A program made the position numbers and the translations under genes. The notes under the pieces were generated by a model. The model was given only the letters and a program-made list of their open reading frames with translations. It did not search any database and was not told the origin of the DNA. This document shows, piece by piece, positions 1 through 12,110 of a DNA stretch of 64,000 nucleotides. The stretch is taken from the NCBI GenBank assembly GCA_007449985.2, contig VIIQ02000320.1, positions 1-64,000 of the forward strand, given 5' to 3'. This DNA comes from Desmodesmus armatus. Lineage: Eukaryota; Chlorophyta; Chlorophyceae; Sphaeropleales; Scenedesmaceae. Every line of letters begins with the position of its first letter. Position 1 is the stretch's first letter.

Positions 1-402
1 GTGGTGTGTGTGTGTGTGTGTCGACAGAGAGACTGCATGCGTGCACATGCGAGCTGCGGCGGTGTTACGGCACTATAGGAGGGCAGTTAGACAGGGAGGG
101 CAGCGAAGTGTAGAGAGGGATCCCTACCCCTCCGGATCGAAGGATCTTGTCACTGCATTTCTCATGCTGCACAGCCTGTTGGTGTTGTGCTGTGGATAAT
201 GTCACAAGCACGCATGCAGCGTTCATTTCTGGCCGATTCTCTTTCTTATCTGGCACGGCCTAGCCATGGGCACGACTCATGATGATGGTGTCGTTGGGGA
301 TGCACCACATACAGCGCAAGATAGGTTGGCACAACAGCTCTTCCTCCCCTGTTCCCTTCACCACGGCCAACAGCTTTCACAGCATGGTGTTGTGTGTCGC
401 AG
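1..402. other. Flank or intron upstream of the first recognised exon
   Basis: The first 20 bases are a short GT repeat. I see no convincing exon here. The next exon starts at 403 in phase 0 in the middle of a protein, so this stretch is most likely intron of the membrane-protein gene, whose 5' part lies outside the window. Confidence 0.4.
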
Positions 403-3400
403 AACATCGGGCACATGCTGGCCTATGAGGGCAGCGTCTTTTCAGGCAACTGGGCCGAATCGCAGGGCGGTGTGGTGTGTGCCATGGAGCTATCAGACGT
501 CCTTTTCAACGGCAGCCTTGTCATCAACAACTCGGCACCAGGTAGTGATGGGTGTGTGGGGTGCAGGGTTGACTCAACGTAGTTAGTACGGATACTGTCG
601 ACACACCTTCTGTGCCTGGTAGTGGGTGTGCATGGTTCAGGGTCTGGATGGAGGCCCTCATGAAACTCAGAGTGTCGGACTCTTTGGTGAGATCCCGTCT
701 TCACCAGTGATGCAAGGATTGGCTAATTTGGGCTTGAAGCTCCATAGGTGCATGCGCACACACGTACCAAATTTTGACCACTATCCTGCTTGGTTCACAC
801 CTACTATACGGCCAGGTTCAAACCTACTGTACTGCCTGGTTCACATCTCAGAACAGGCTGTACTGCCTGGTTCACACTTTTGGGTGCTACTGTACTGCCC
901 TGTTAATTAACATGTTACCAGGTGGTGTGGAGGCGTGGTGGCTCTGGAGGCCCGTACAACAGCAGTGGTGGCTGGTTCAACCGTCATGGCTAACAACTCA
1001 GCTATGAACGGAGGTGCCTGTTCTTGACAACCAACTCGGCCCTTCGCTTGGAAGGTGCATGTGTACTTGAGCACAACTCAGCCTCAGGTGTGTGGGGGCA
1101 GGATGATGGGCTTGTTGTATCCTGCGGGCAAACCAACTGGGTTCCTGTGGGCGCGAAGTTATACAAGTATTGCCAGCTTGTGGGTTGAAATATTTTTCCT
1201 GAAAGAACAGCACCGCTTGTGTGGTTGGAGTCGCCAATCAGCTAGTATTCATGGAGTGAGTCGTGTGGCGCGTGTTGTTACACTCCCCGGTTTGCTGTCC
1301 TAGTCGGACTATGTTGGCATGCCTGATAGACTGCTTGCATGTGACTTGCATGATCATAGTATGCTAGCAACTCAAGTAATCCCTGTGCTAACACTGCTGC
1401 ACAGGCGATGGCGGAGCCGTGTTGCTTGACACTGGCACAAGCCTCAACATCAGCATGAGCGCGCACGACTCAGACACGCCTTCCCGCCGACCACGTATCT
1501 CTGGAAACACTGCTGGTAGCAAAGGAGGCGGCGTGTTTTATGGTGGCGAGGCTGCTCTGGTGGATCCTGCGCTGCTTGTGATTGCGACAGGCAACAACGC
1601 GACCTATGACCGCGACATCTCAACGCCGCTTGAATCAATCGTCACCTGGGGGACCGCTTTGTGCGGTTGGCGAGCAGGAGACACAGAAACGAGACGTTGA
1701 CCATCAAAGTGAAGCTCACAGGGCGCTTGGGAGTGGCGAGTGGTGGGGTGCATGTTCAGGTGAGTCACTTTTTCTGTCGTTTTGCATGCATGGGAGGGTG
1801 ACCAGTGGCGTTGTTGTTGATAGTCTGAAACGGTGCTGAGAACTGACACTTCGCCGTGTGGTGTTCTACGGTGGGTGTACGACAAAAGCCATGTGTGTGA
1901 GCACTAGGATGAGTACCGTACTCACCGGTTGCTCTAGAGTCAGATAGCAGTGCCAGCGCATTCCTGGTGCCATTGAGGAAATGTTGGTGTGGGTGGGGAG
2001 GGGGTTGCAAGGAGGGGGGTCGCAGGCTGGTCCTGAGTGCAAAACGTTGTTGTCGGTTTGAGTTCCACCTTGCTTTGCTCTCAAGCACTCTTCAGCAGGG
2101 CTTCTGTATTCACAGTACAAAGGGCGAATTGCAGGGCAGGGCATGGGCAAAGCAGGGCGAATTGCAGGAGCTTGTTGATGTGTTGAGTGTCTTCTGCCAC
2201 CTGTTTGGGATGGAGGTGAATCTTGCCCCGCACAAGACTTGTGCCGTTTGTTTCCGCCAGCGTGGCATGAAGTGCCGGCAGGGTTCCGTCTTGTGTATCG
2301 AGGGCGCGAGATTGCGCGGCAGAGTGAGTACGTTTATTTGGGTGTGCGCGTGCATGAGACCCGTGGGCTTCTGGGCGCCTCTGATGCTCTGGCGGTGTCT
2401 GGCAGCAAGGCAATGCATGCCATGCTGACCCGTTGTCGCCGCTCCTGTTTGACTCAGTTTGACATCAAGTGCAGAATGTTCGATATACTTGTTGAGCCAG
2501 TCCTTTCGTATTCATCTCACATATGGGGACCCGCGATATTTGCTAAGCGCCTGCAGAACACGCCTTACGATACCCAGGCCGAGAAGGTACACACATCGTT
2601 CTTGCGCATCACGACTGGGTCTATCAAAGGCATTGCCACTGATGTCGTGTACAGGGACATGCATCGTCGACCCATTATGTATCACTGGGTGGTGCTGGCT
2701 GCGCGATGGTGGACAAAGTTGTCTGATGCTCGTGACGATCAGCCGAGACCCCTGGCGGGTGTGTGTGGCGTGAGGATGTCGCGCTTGCACTTGCAGGTTG
2801 TCGGGAGTGTTGGTCCTCTTGTTTCCTGCAAACTATGTGCTCGTTGCAGTTGCTTGCTGGTGATTGGCGGCAGCAGTCGCTTGACTGGGTGATGCAACAG
2901 AGGTGGGAGGAGTCTGCAGTGCAGGCCGCGCTGGCTGCCCTATTTAGGGCCCGGTGGCGAGGTCTCACCAAGGTGACCCACGCTCCGCCCCTTCTATCGG
3001 CATTCACAAGCTTACACATCATGCATGGGTCTACCCGCTAGATCCTGGCTTCAATCCCTTCTCAAGGGACGATGCACCTCCGCATATCAAGTTGTGCCTG
3101 CCCTTTAATGTAGCGCGTAACCTTGCCCAGTTGCGTATTGGTTTAGCCCACCTTGAAATAGAACAGGGCCGTAAGCGAAGGGTCTCTGTGCCCCGTGCTG
3201 ACCGCCTGTGTCGATTGTGTTGTGGAGAGGATGCTACCTTGGCCCACCGCCAAGCTGTACTGGCAAGGACAGGAACTAGTCGTAATGTGGAAGACTTGAA
3301 GCACTTCCTGTTGGAGTGCCCTGTTTACGATGATTTGCGTGCCGCTTGCCCAGCCTTCCCCTGTCTGATGCTGTGGTACTGGACGACCCTGAATGTGTGC

Positions 3401-5556
3401 GATCAGTGTTTCAACATGGAGAGCAGTCTGCGTTGGCATACACTCTGTACAAGATGAAAGTGCGCCGGGCGCGCCTTCTTGGGCTGACTTTGGGTATCTG
3501 ACCTGACAAGGGGTATTTCTTGGTGCTGCTGCCTGCTGGATCCTAGCTGTTTGCTTCCCACTTCTGCACAAGGTTGTCGTGTTGCCTCAGGATGTCAATG
3601 AAGTCTCCTTTGCTGTCTTGCTTTGAATCAGGCTACTATCTGGTGTAGGTGGTGCAAACCACTGACGGGGATCGGGGTTTTTCCCCACCTTAGTGTTTCA
3701 ACCGGTTCAACCCTGGCAGGCAATGCCATTGATGTGTGGCGAATGTGTCTGCGTGTAACATTTTCTTCCCCACAAATGTCACTGAACCGTTCAGTACAAG
3801 GGCCTTGTACGACAGCAACCTCCGTGGTTTACGTATGTTGACAGTTGAACTTCACTGGCTCCCATGGCTTTTGTGGTCTGGGCGCTGGGCACCTCCTGGA
3901 CGAGGGGTGTTGGGCGCTCTCATCGGTGTGAGGCTCTGCCTCGGGCTCCCGGCAGTCGGGTTTACTCAGCTGTTATTTGTGTGGCCAGCCGATGCGGGTC
4001 CGCCCCATGTGTAAAATAGACTTTGCTGGCTAGTGCGTCAAACACGCCATGGTTGCGCGAATGCAGGCCACTCTGAAGGAGTACAAGGAGGCTGGTGTCC
4101 TGTCGGCTGCCAGGTCTAATGCCAGCGGCGTTGCTGTTCTCAAAGATGTCAAGCTGACGGTGAAGCCTGGAGACTACTACGTGCTAATAGCAGCCCCTGA
4201 CTTCAGGAATATCACTCCAGCAGAGGTGAAGGGGCTGGGGATGTTGTGGGGGAGGGGTCGCAGGTACTTGCAGGTCGCGTGATGCTCGGCATGGAGTGTT
4301 ATGTTCACTGTGAGTGGGTAGTGATTTGACTATCACTATGCATGCACGATATGCTGTGAGGTGTAGCGTTGTGCGCCGCGACGTCGCAATCGACGTCCGA
4401 CCGTCTGAGCAGACATTCGAGACAATCCAGCAACATATATTCCTTGTGTGGCTGTTTGCGTGCTTAGGTCAAGGTTGGTGTGAGGAGTTGCATCATCGGC
4501 GAGACAACAAACTTGGTGGGGGACTCGTGTGACACATGCGGACCTGGAACGTACAGGTGAGCGGATGAATTGTGAAACTCAAACCCAGAGGTTCAACACG
4601 CAGGTGCACTTGCTTCCTCGCAGCTGTGCATGAAGGAGTGCAAACTGTTCAAATTGAACATGTACATGTAGACAGGTACACCGTACAGCCCATGTGGCAC
4701 GCTGGTAGCTGCAGCTACCTGTAGCTGCGTTGTACCAAATGGATCAGTGTCTAGGCTTTGCAGCCCCACACATGGCTGTGCTTTACAAATCAACATCATT
4801 GTGTTTATGTTACCTTTGCCACAACATCTGTGCTGTGCTGTTGTTCCTGTGTCGCATCAGCCTCGACCCAGCCAACTTCACATGTGACAGCTGCCCCCAG
4901 AACGCTGTATGCCAGGGCGGTGCACAGATTGTGCCGGATGTTGGCTACTGGTCATCCTCCCACATGTCACCTCAGATTCATCCGTAAGTGCAACCCCCTG
5001 CCCTCCCTGGGCCATGTAGCACTGGCTGATGCGTGGGAGACTGTTCATCACCCGAACAGCTGGTGCGTGATGCCGTCGGCTGCCAGCCCCCTGTGGGTGG
5101 CCCACAGTAGGGGCGGTGTTGCACAGTTCCAACCATGAGCTGCAAGGCTGAAGGGGCCCTCAGAAAGGCGTCCTCTGTGTAGCCATTCCAGCAATCTGTG
5201 TGGTGTCTATACAAACCAACCAGTGTGTGTGCCGGTCGCAGTCCTGCATGGATGCGTGCATTGCACACAGGTTGACTGCCCAGGGTCAGCCTGCACAGCC
5301 CCAGACCAGCGCTGTATATGCAACAGGCACGTCATTTCTTCGGCAGTTATGGTGCAAGTAATCACAGCGCATGTGCTGCAATTGCTTGTAGGTGCCCTAA
5401 CCCTGCAGCATGCAAGGGTGACCGCAGTGCCTTGATGTCCTGCGAGGTGGTACCAAGCAACAGCGGTGCTGCACCCCCCATGACTATTGGCCATGCAGAC
5501 AGCTTTGCCTTCGTGTGCAAGGCAAACGTGAGCAAGAGTCTGCTGAAGCCCAGCAG

Positions 5557-5609
<53 letters not shown>

Positions 5610-8600
5610 GCGGCGGCAGCAGCAGCGGCAGCAGTGGTATCAAGACAGGGCGCAACATGCTGGCAACCCCGGACAGTGAGGGCACCGTGTACCTGACACA
5701 AGCTGACGCTCGGGAGCTGCTCTGTGCAAAGGGCTACTCAGGGAACCTCTGTGGCAGCTGCCAGCAAGGGTAAGCCCCAGCTAGCCAGAGAGTCCTAGGC
5801 TGAAGTGTGCCTCTTATCTATGCAATGTGTCTTTGACGGCAGCACTGTTGCTTGGCAAGTACAGGTGCAGTTTGAACCACAGTGGAAATTGAAGCGCTGG
5901 CTCAGGAGTGCAAGATGCACGCATCAACATTGGGGAAGAGCATGTGTGGCTCCCCCACAATCACCACGTCCCCATCGCTGTCTAGACTACATTTTTGCTT
6001 GTGGACTCTGTTCAGACAAGGTCTGGCAGAGCCTTGTCGTGACAAAAGAGCCAGCGGCCAGCATTGCAAAGCATTTGGCCCACACTGACATGCTGCATGC
6101 GCAACTTGTCATGTAACCTTGCACATTGCCTCACGCTCATACAGCTGTATGTACTGCAGTGTGCACCCATGCATGTATGCAATTACTCAAGTACTACTTG
6201 AGTGGCACTCAAGTGTTCTTGGATAATGCTGATATCATTGCCGAACAACAAGACATGTTGTGCTGCGTTGTGTCATGCCGTTTGCAGCTATGGCCAAGCC
6301 GCGGCCTTCACGTGCCAGCCCTGCCTGCCTCGCAGCACGGCTGCCGTGGTGTACGCCACCGCATTCATTGCCGCACTACTGCTGGTGCGCATGCTGACGT
6401 GGCTCACCATCATCGACAACAACGCATCAGCAGCAGCAGCGGCGGCAGCGACTGCAGCTGCAGCTGCATCTGGACCAAGTCATTCTGGCAAGGCCGCCAC
6501 CGCACAGCCAGTTGCCACCAAGACTAATGCTGCTAGTCCAATCAGTGCAAAGCAAAGCGGTTTGGACCCTCGGGCTGGGCACAAGTGGCCGGGGTTTCTT
6601 GCCTGCTGCAGCAGTCGTGGCGCTGATGCGATCGATGTCAGGTTGGATGTGGAGGAGGCACAGCCGCCAAGCCCTAATGCTGCCCGGCCGGCCGTGGCCA
6701 GTGGTCTGCAACCTTCCAAAAGCAGCACATCTGTCCAATCCAGTGTGTTGAAGCCTTCCAAGAGCAGCACAACCGTACAATCCAGCGGACTGAAGCCTTC
6801 AAAAAGCAGTGCGTCTGTGCAAAGCAGTGTTGCTGGCGGCCAGGCTAGTTCGACATCACCATCAGGAGGGGGGACTGGTGCGTCGTACCTTGCCCGAACA
6901 TCGGACATCTTGAGGGTCCTGGTGCTGTACGTTCAGGTACGCATGGAGTTCAGGGCTGAGGGTCTGATCAGGTTGAGGGCCTGGGACTCCCGGGTGTAGT
7001 CCCAAGAACAGGTAGTCCTAAGTGACTTAGGACAACTAGTTCTTGGGTTACAATGTAGGTTTGCTCAGGTGGCTGCTGGCCAGACCTGTGGGTGGGCTGG
7101 GGGCACTTGCTAAACGTCCTTTCCTGTATGCCTGAATGCAGTACATGGTCATCATCGCAAACCTGCGCGTGTCCTGGCCTGTGACCCTGTCCTACCCAAG
7201 CAAAGCTCTTACAGTGAGTGGGGGTGGACTGGGTGGGTGAGGTGGGGGGCAGCGGACAGGGAGGGGAACATGAGTGGGTGGGGGGTATGGCGTGTGTATA
7301 TGGGGAGATAGACGTGCCAGATTTGTGCTCACTGTGTATGTACAAGCCTGGTGTGGGCGCACCGCACCCGCACTATGATGTTATTGTGTCCTGCCTAGCA
7401 TGCGTACTCATGCCGTTGCAACACCATGACTGTGGGTTTTTGTCTTGAAGCACCCTGCACTTCTGCTGTTCCCCCCGCGCCCCCCCCCCCCCCACGCAGT
7501 GGCTGTACAGCGTGGGTTCCTCCCAAGCACTGGCCCTGGAGTGCCTCTACAACGTACACGCCTGGCACATCCCACCCGACATCCAGCGCCAGCTCGTCTA
7601 CATCGTCATGCCACTGGCCGTGTTCCTCGTGCTGTGGCTGCTGGAGCTGCTGTTCCGTTGCCTCTCCCTGATGCGGCCTTCTGGTCTCTCCTGCGGCCAA
7701 ACCAGAGCATCATTCAGCGGGGGCAGCAGCGGGACCGGCCAGCGCAGGCCCATTTTCGAGCATTTAGGGACGCTGACACTCGTGCTGTTCATGGTGACAG
7801 TTTTCTTCTTCCTTCCTGCGCTCGTGAGGTCGGGCCTGGGCTTTTTCGCGTGCATTCCACTGGACGATCCGAACGCGAGCCCGTACGCATGGGCGGGTTT
7901 GGCGCCCGGCAGCTATTGGGTGGCAGGGCCCAACCAGGCGTGTTGGTCAGGGTGGCACGGTAAATGGGCGTGGAGTTTCGGTGCTCCTATTGTGGCGCTG
8001 CTGTGCGCGGTGGTACCGATCAGCATCGCAGCGTTGGTGTGGTTCAACCGCGGGCGCCTGGACTCGCCACAGCTCAAACGTCACTTCGGTTTCATTTATC
8101 GGTGAGTTCATACCAATTATGTGCTCGTATCTGAGGGCATGTTGATTTCATCATGCGAATGTGTCTAATTGCTGCGACAGCTCGGTCTTAGAGCTGCAGA
8201 TGATGCTGTGTACCCCTGCCTAATCACTGCGCAAATGCTGCTTTCGTAACCATGCCTGAAGCGAGCACGACACTCTAGAGGCGTAGATCTACGCCCCAGG
8301 TCTCTGCCTCTGGCGAAAGCGTAGACTTTCACCCCCTCTCTTTCCTCTCTTCCGGAACAGAGACGCTTCATGCATCTTCATGAATCTTCATGCATGGCGT
8401 CTGTTTGTGCTGGGACTCTTCAGCACAATGGACATTGTGCATGGGGCGTAAGGGGTCCCTTCTGTCTGGATTCTGTGTGCAGGCAGTACAAGCCCAACAG
8501 AGCAGCATGGGAGGCGGTGGTGATCGTGCAGACAACAATCTTGTGCATCGTGGCTGGTAAGTACGCTACATGTGATGCGACACTGTTGGCTTGGTTGCGC

Positions 8601-9746
8601 GCCCCGTGCGCTTTAGAGCCCTGCCTACAGACAGTCTTTCAGCATGTCAGCATCGCAGAACTGTCACACTCCCAGTTATCGGTGCCAACCGTGCAGATGT
8701 ACACAGCATGCTGTATACCCACCTAGACCGAGGCAGCTGCTCACACTGCTTGCTACCACAAGGGTCCTCACTCTTTTGTGTCTTCAGCAATGATACAGTT
8801 CAGATCAGCACCACACTGCCATGCAAACGGTTCAGTTCAGTGCGTGTGATGCGGCAATCGGCAGGGTAACCTACTCAGGCACTGCTAGGTCCTGCTGCTG
8901 CTGGTGGCCTACCGTATTTCTGCCCTGCCCTGCAACGCCCTTTCATGTTCTTGTTCACGTGCATGCAGTGTTTGGTCTGGCGCTTGGCCCCCACTACCAG
9001 ACCCTGACCATGGCAGCCTTCTGTGCGTTCAACATCGTGATGCTGCTCGCCTTCGAGCCCTACAAGCACAGGCAGCAGCACCGCGTGCAGCTCTTCGCGT
9101 TCACATGCATCTTCGTGATGTGCTTTGCGGCGCTGTCCTTTGTCCCCTCTTACGACGGGAAGGTGCCGCCCGAAGCGTACAAGATCACGATGGGCGCAGC
9201 GGTAAGCCTTGAAAGAAGTAACAAATATACCGATTCTCATCCATATCTGTATCGAATTGGCTGCATCGTGGGCGTGGGCAGCACTGTGTGCAGTATCCAG
9301 GACTCACAGTCATGCAAGCACACCAGCAGCAAGCACACCAGATGACACCCATCCGTCCCTCTGCTTGCCCGCCTGTCGGCCTGGGTGCTAACCCTCAGGT
9401 ACTGACCCTTCACCTGGTGTTCATCTGCTGCACCCAGCGGAGGACGGTACACACTCAACTAACACATACCTGCTTGCGTAACCCATGACTGCAGGTGCTG
9501 ACCCTCAACCTGGTGTTCATCTGCTGGGCCGTATGGCAGCTGAAAAAGTGCCTGGCCGCAGAGTTCAGCAGCTTCTGGGCTGCCTTGGGCAGCAAGCTGT
9601 CAGGCATGAAGAGGAGGGTACGAATTCTTGGTGGCAGGCAGCGTGCGCGAGTACAGGGCTGCTTTGGGAAGGGAAGGGGCATGTCAGCTTCAGTGTCACA
9701 GAGGGCCTCTGGAGACCCCAAGTCAAGCGCTGTAGCTTCGCCGTGA
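403..9746 (+). CDS. Cys-rich multi-pass membrane protein with beta-helix-like repeats (5' partial)
   Basis: Exons by splice site and phase: 403-541, 922-1087, 1405-1759, 4067-4225, 4468-4556, 4861-4983, 5392-5769, 6288-6936, 7142-7213, 7500-8101, 8483-8556, 8969-9201, 9495-9746 (about 1,097 residues in the window). The first three exons hold Asn/Gly-rich repeats (MANNSAMNGGAC, ISGNTAGSKGGGVFYGG) like those of polymorphic-membrane-protein beta-helices. Next come a Cys-rich stretch of ephrin-receptor-like type (CDTCGPGTY, CDSCPQNAVC), poly-Ser, a first membrane span near 6325, a Ser/Lys-rich repeat loop (PSKSS four times), and six to seven more spans (for example LVYIVMPLAVFLVLWLLELL). This layout fits large algal surface or receptor-like proteins; the ligand is unknown. 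One base seems missing at about 936, 1018 and 1646. A LINE fills much of the 1760-4066 intron. The last exon reads through a possible donor at 9618 to TGA at 9746. Confidence 0.78.
2151..3772 (+). mobile_element. LINE copy 1, 5'-truncated and broken
   Basis: This is a near-identical copy (by eye) of the 3' part of the LINE at 60303-64000, in the opposite orientation. It starts abruptly inside the reverse transcriptase, just after the YADD region, and runs to the shared 3' end TTCTTCCCCA. Relative to the other copy it has a 5-bp insertion (AAGTG near 2268) and three single-base losses (near 2758, 2969 and 3361), so the frame is broken. It keeps the C-terminal Cys/His segment (CRLCCG...EDLKHFLLEC). 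It lies in the 1760-4066 intron of the membrane-protein gene in sense orientation. I could not see a clear target-site duplication. Confidence 0.9.
7001..7047. repeat. Intronic inverted repeat (about 22-bp stem, 3-nt loop)
   Basis: The arms CCCAAGAAC...TAGTCCTAAG and CTTAGGAC...GTTCTTGGG pair around a TGA loop with about three mismatches. It lies in the intron 6937-7141 of the membrane-protein gene. Confidence 0.6.
9399..9529 (+). repeat. Duplicated acceptor plus exon head (96-bp offset)
   Basis: The start of the last exon (9495, VLTLNLVFICW) and its CAG acceptor are repeated upstream at 9399 (VLTLHLVFICC). The upstream copy also follows a CAG but then diverges. Confidence 0.7.
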
Positions 9747-10855
9747 CTAAAGCCTGAGGCTCAGCCATGGCATGGCAAGAGATTGTGAACTTGCAGCGTA
9801 CCGAACGGGCCGGCCCGTGGCGCCGCGTGCTGGCTGTCAGTGGTTGCAGGGGCGTAATACGGGTTGGGGACACAGTACAGTGGCAGCATTGAATGCACAG
9901 TGTGTACTTCCGGCCAGGATCAAGCAGTCAATGCTGTTGGGCAGATGAGGATCCTCTAGCTAAGTGTTCTCTCCATGGTTGCAACTTTACAGTATGTGCC
10001 ACTTGGGGGCATGTCAGCACCTACGTTCTTCTGTTGTTTGCCGCCGGTGGACACTGCGGCAAAAGGGTGCAGAGAGCACATTGTTTCTTCCTGTTGGCAA
10101 GGCAGCGGGCTGGCGGCTGATGATACCGTGACTTGTCTTCTATGCTTGGCATCTTGTGCCCTTGAGGCTTGGCCAGAGATACGATTCAGCCAGTGGCAGG
10201 GGCTTCTCTGCAGGCCCCCGGGGTGTTGTACAACATTGTCAAGTTGACACAATGACAGGGTGTTGTGCAACACTGGCGGTGCCTTTTGACCCTTACGTAG
10301 TGTTGCACGACTGTGAGCATGCCTCTTTGGCAGCGATGCAAATCGGCTTGTTTGTATAAAGTGCATGCATGGGTGGGGGGGGAAGGGCATGGGGGGCGAC
10401 ATGTAGGTCATCTGCGTGTCACATGCTGGAGCTTACAGCAAGCTCCAGGAGAATAGGGGCTGCCCTGAGCATCATGTTTGGTTGGCTGCGGCATGAGTGT
10501 CGAAGCTGCTCATCAGCGCCACAACATGCCGCACGCGAGTCTGGATTACATGGTGGCGGTGGGGCGTGTGTGTGTGGGGGGGGTGGGGTGGGTGGGGGGG
10601 GGGTCAATGGACACTGTGAGCGCAACGAGGATGTATGCTACCGTGAGTGTCGTGTTCAACACAAAGTTTGTGTCAATGCTTGTCTCAATGGCTCATAGGC
10701 CTCTCACTTTGTCCAGTTGCCACAAATGTGGAAATATGGGTGGGGTTGCCTGCATGGACGCAGCACGTTTCAGATGTCTTGGGATGTTTGTGCAGAGCAT
10801 GTGAGAGAGAAGAGAGGTTGTGATTTTTTTTTGTTGAGCAGTTAGGAGAAAATGC
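9747..10855. other. 3' flank, no gene seen
   Basis: This follows the stop of the membrane-protein gene. It has several G runs (10376-10382, 10574-10600) and short imperfect palindromes around 10225-10265. I recognise no exon, and no TGTAA polyadenylation motif was spotted close to the stop. Confidence 0.4.
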
Positions 10856-11440
10856 ATTATGCACTGGCTTGCCCCCCCTCAGAGCAAGCACGGTCCGGGA
10901 CCCGCCCCCGGTAAAAACTCCATCGCGCAATCAGGTCCAGAGCTTATCTTGAACCTGGCGCCTATGCTGCTTGCGCCCTCAGGTGAAGGGATACACCCAA
11001 GAATAGCGCCGCCATATCCACTAGGGACGTTGGCTTGGTTGCCATTGTATTTAACGTGCATTGGGACACGCCCCACCATAAGTGAGGATGGTAAAACCCT
11101 TTAGCCTACTGCACGCTGCGTAGCCGTACGTGATTCTCGTTTCAAGGGTCTATCCCTTGCTTAGGAAGGAAGCAGAAGGCGAACGGGCTGAGCTCACCCC
11201 TTCTCCCCAGTATGGAACAGCCTGCAGTTGCAGATACAGGGCATGTTCCTAAGCCAACGACTGAGGGGCCTTCCAGTTACTACACGACGTGCGGTGCACC
11301 AGACGGGATTCGCACCGGATCAGCAACACCCCCGGTGAGAGGATGACCGGCACTTTGAGGGGGGAGACTCTCACCGAGCCCATCCTCCCGCCGCCACAGA
11401 TCCAACTTATTTCTTGGATCTGCAGCGCCGAAGACGCTGC
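10856..11440 (+). other. Unrecognised low-repeat block with two overlapping small ORFs
   Basis: Composition differs from its surroundings: no G or C runs and no trinucleotide repeats. An ATG at 11212 opens a 44-codon ORF (MEQPAVADTGHVPK...) whose TGA overlaps the ATG of a second 35-codon ORF (MTGTLRGETLTEP...) in an ATGA arrangement near 11343. Downstream lie two perfect hairpins, AGATCCAA/TTGGATCT (11398-11421) and GCAGCG/CGCTGC (about 11420-11438). It could be a fragment of a retroelement leader or a structured RNA. I cannot assign it. Confidence 0.35.
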
Positions 11441-11700
11441 TTACCACTAGGCTGGGCAGGTTGTGATATTTCCTTGAGGATCATGGATGCGGGTTCCTTA
11501 TGGTTCATCAGTGCCGCAGCTGCCAGCACATTGTCCCACTGGGGTGTGTGCACGATTCACCACGTAGGGTTCAGGGCTTTGATCATCAATTTTCAGCCCG
11601 AATGTGTTCATGCATCCTATGCAGATTCTACGTGGGAGCTAACTTCGTCACGGGGCCACCAGTGGTGTTTGGGCATTCACTTTGGGGGGGGGGGCAGTTG
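11441..11700. other. No feature recognised
   Basis: Transition between the odd block and the 167-bp repeat. It ends in a G run at about 11685-11694. Nothing coding is evident. Confidence 0.3.
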
Positions 11701-12110
11701 ACATCTAGTAGCTTGGTTTTGATCCTGAATGTGTTGTTGGCAGGGTTAGTGGAGATGGGCTCTTGGGTTGTTCTTGTCTGGGCCCTTTTCTGCTTGGTGA
11801 GGGCCCTTGCCCTGCTTGAGGGTGTTGGCAGCATGTGGGAGGCACCCACTTGGGGACGGGCAGGTGACATTTAGTAGCTTGCTTTTGATCCTCAAAGTGT
11901 TGTTGGCAGGGTTAGTGGAGATGGGGTCATGGGTTGTTCTTGTCAGGACTTGTGTCTGCATTGTGAGGGCCCAATGCGCTGCCTGATCAGGAAAGAGTTG
12001 GCAGCATGTGGGAGGAACCCACTTGGGGAAGGGCAACTGTCGTGTAGTTGCTTACTTTTTGAAATACAAGGATCAGGGTGTGCACCACGTAGTTGGCAGG
12101 GAAAGTGGAG
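11701..12110. repeat. Tandem repeat, ~167-bp unit, two clear copies plus a diverged third
   Basis: The segment starting ACATCTAGTAGCTTGG at 11701 recurs at about 11868 (ACATTTAGTAGCTTGC). Both copies share GTTGTTGGCAGGGTTAGTGG and a later GGCAGCATGTGGGAGG block. A third, more diverged unit follows near 12040 (TAGTTGCTTACTTTTTG, then GTTGGCAGGGAAAGTGGAG). It holds no recognisable coding sequence. Confidence 0.75.

Noticed and set aside
3736..3830. Possible exonisation of the LINE tail into the membrane-protein gene (open frame through ACNIFFPTNVTEPFS)
   Set aside because: Exon 1759 joins 4067 in phase with a sensible protein, so the LINE lies wholly in an intron; no acceptor AG sits at the LINE end.
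5207..5701. Long minus-strand ORF with poly-Ala over 5550-5620
   Set aside because: It is the antisense shadow of the poly-Ser (AGC)n tract in the membrane-protein exon; no start context or motifs.
11300..11330. GGGATTCGCACC resembling a tRNA B box or SINE promoter
   Set aside because: No matching A box at the right distance and no tRNA fold found.
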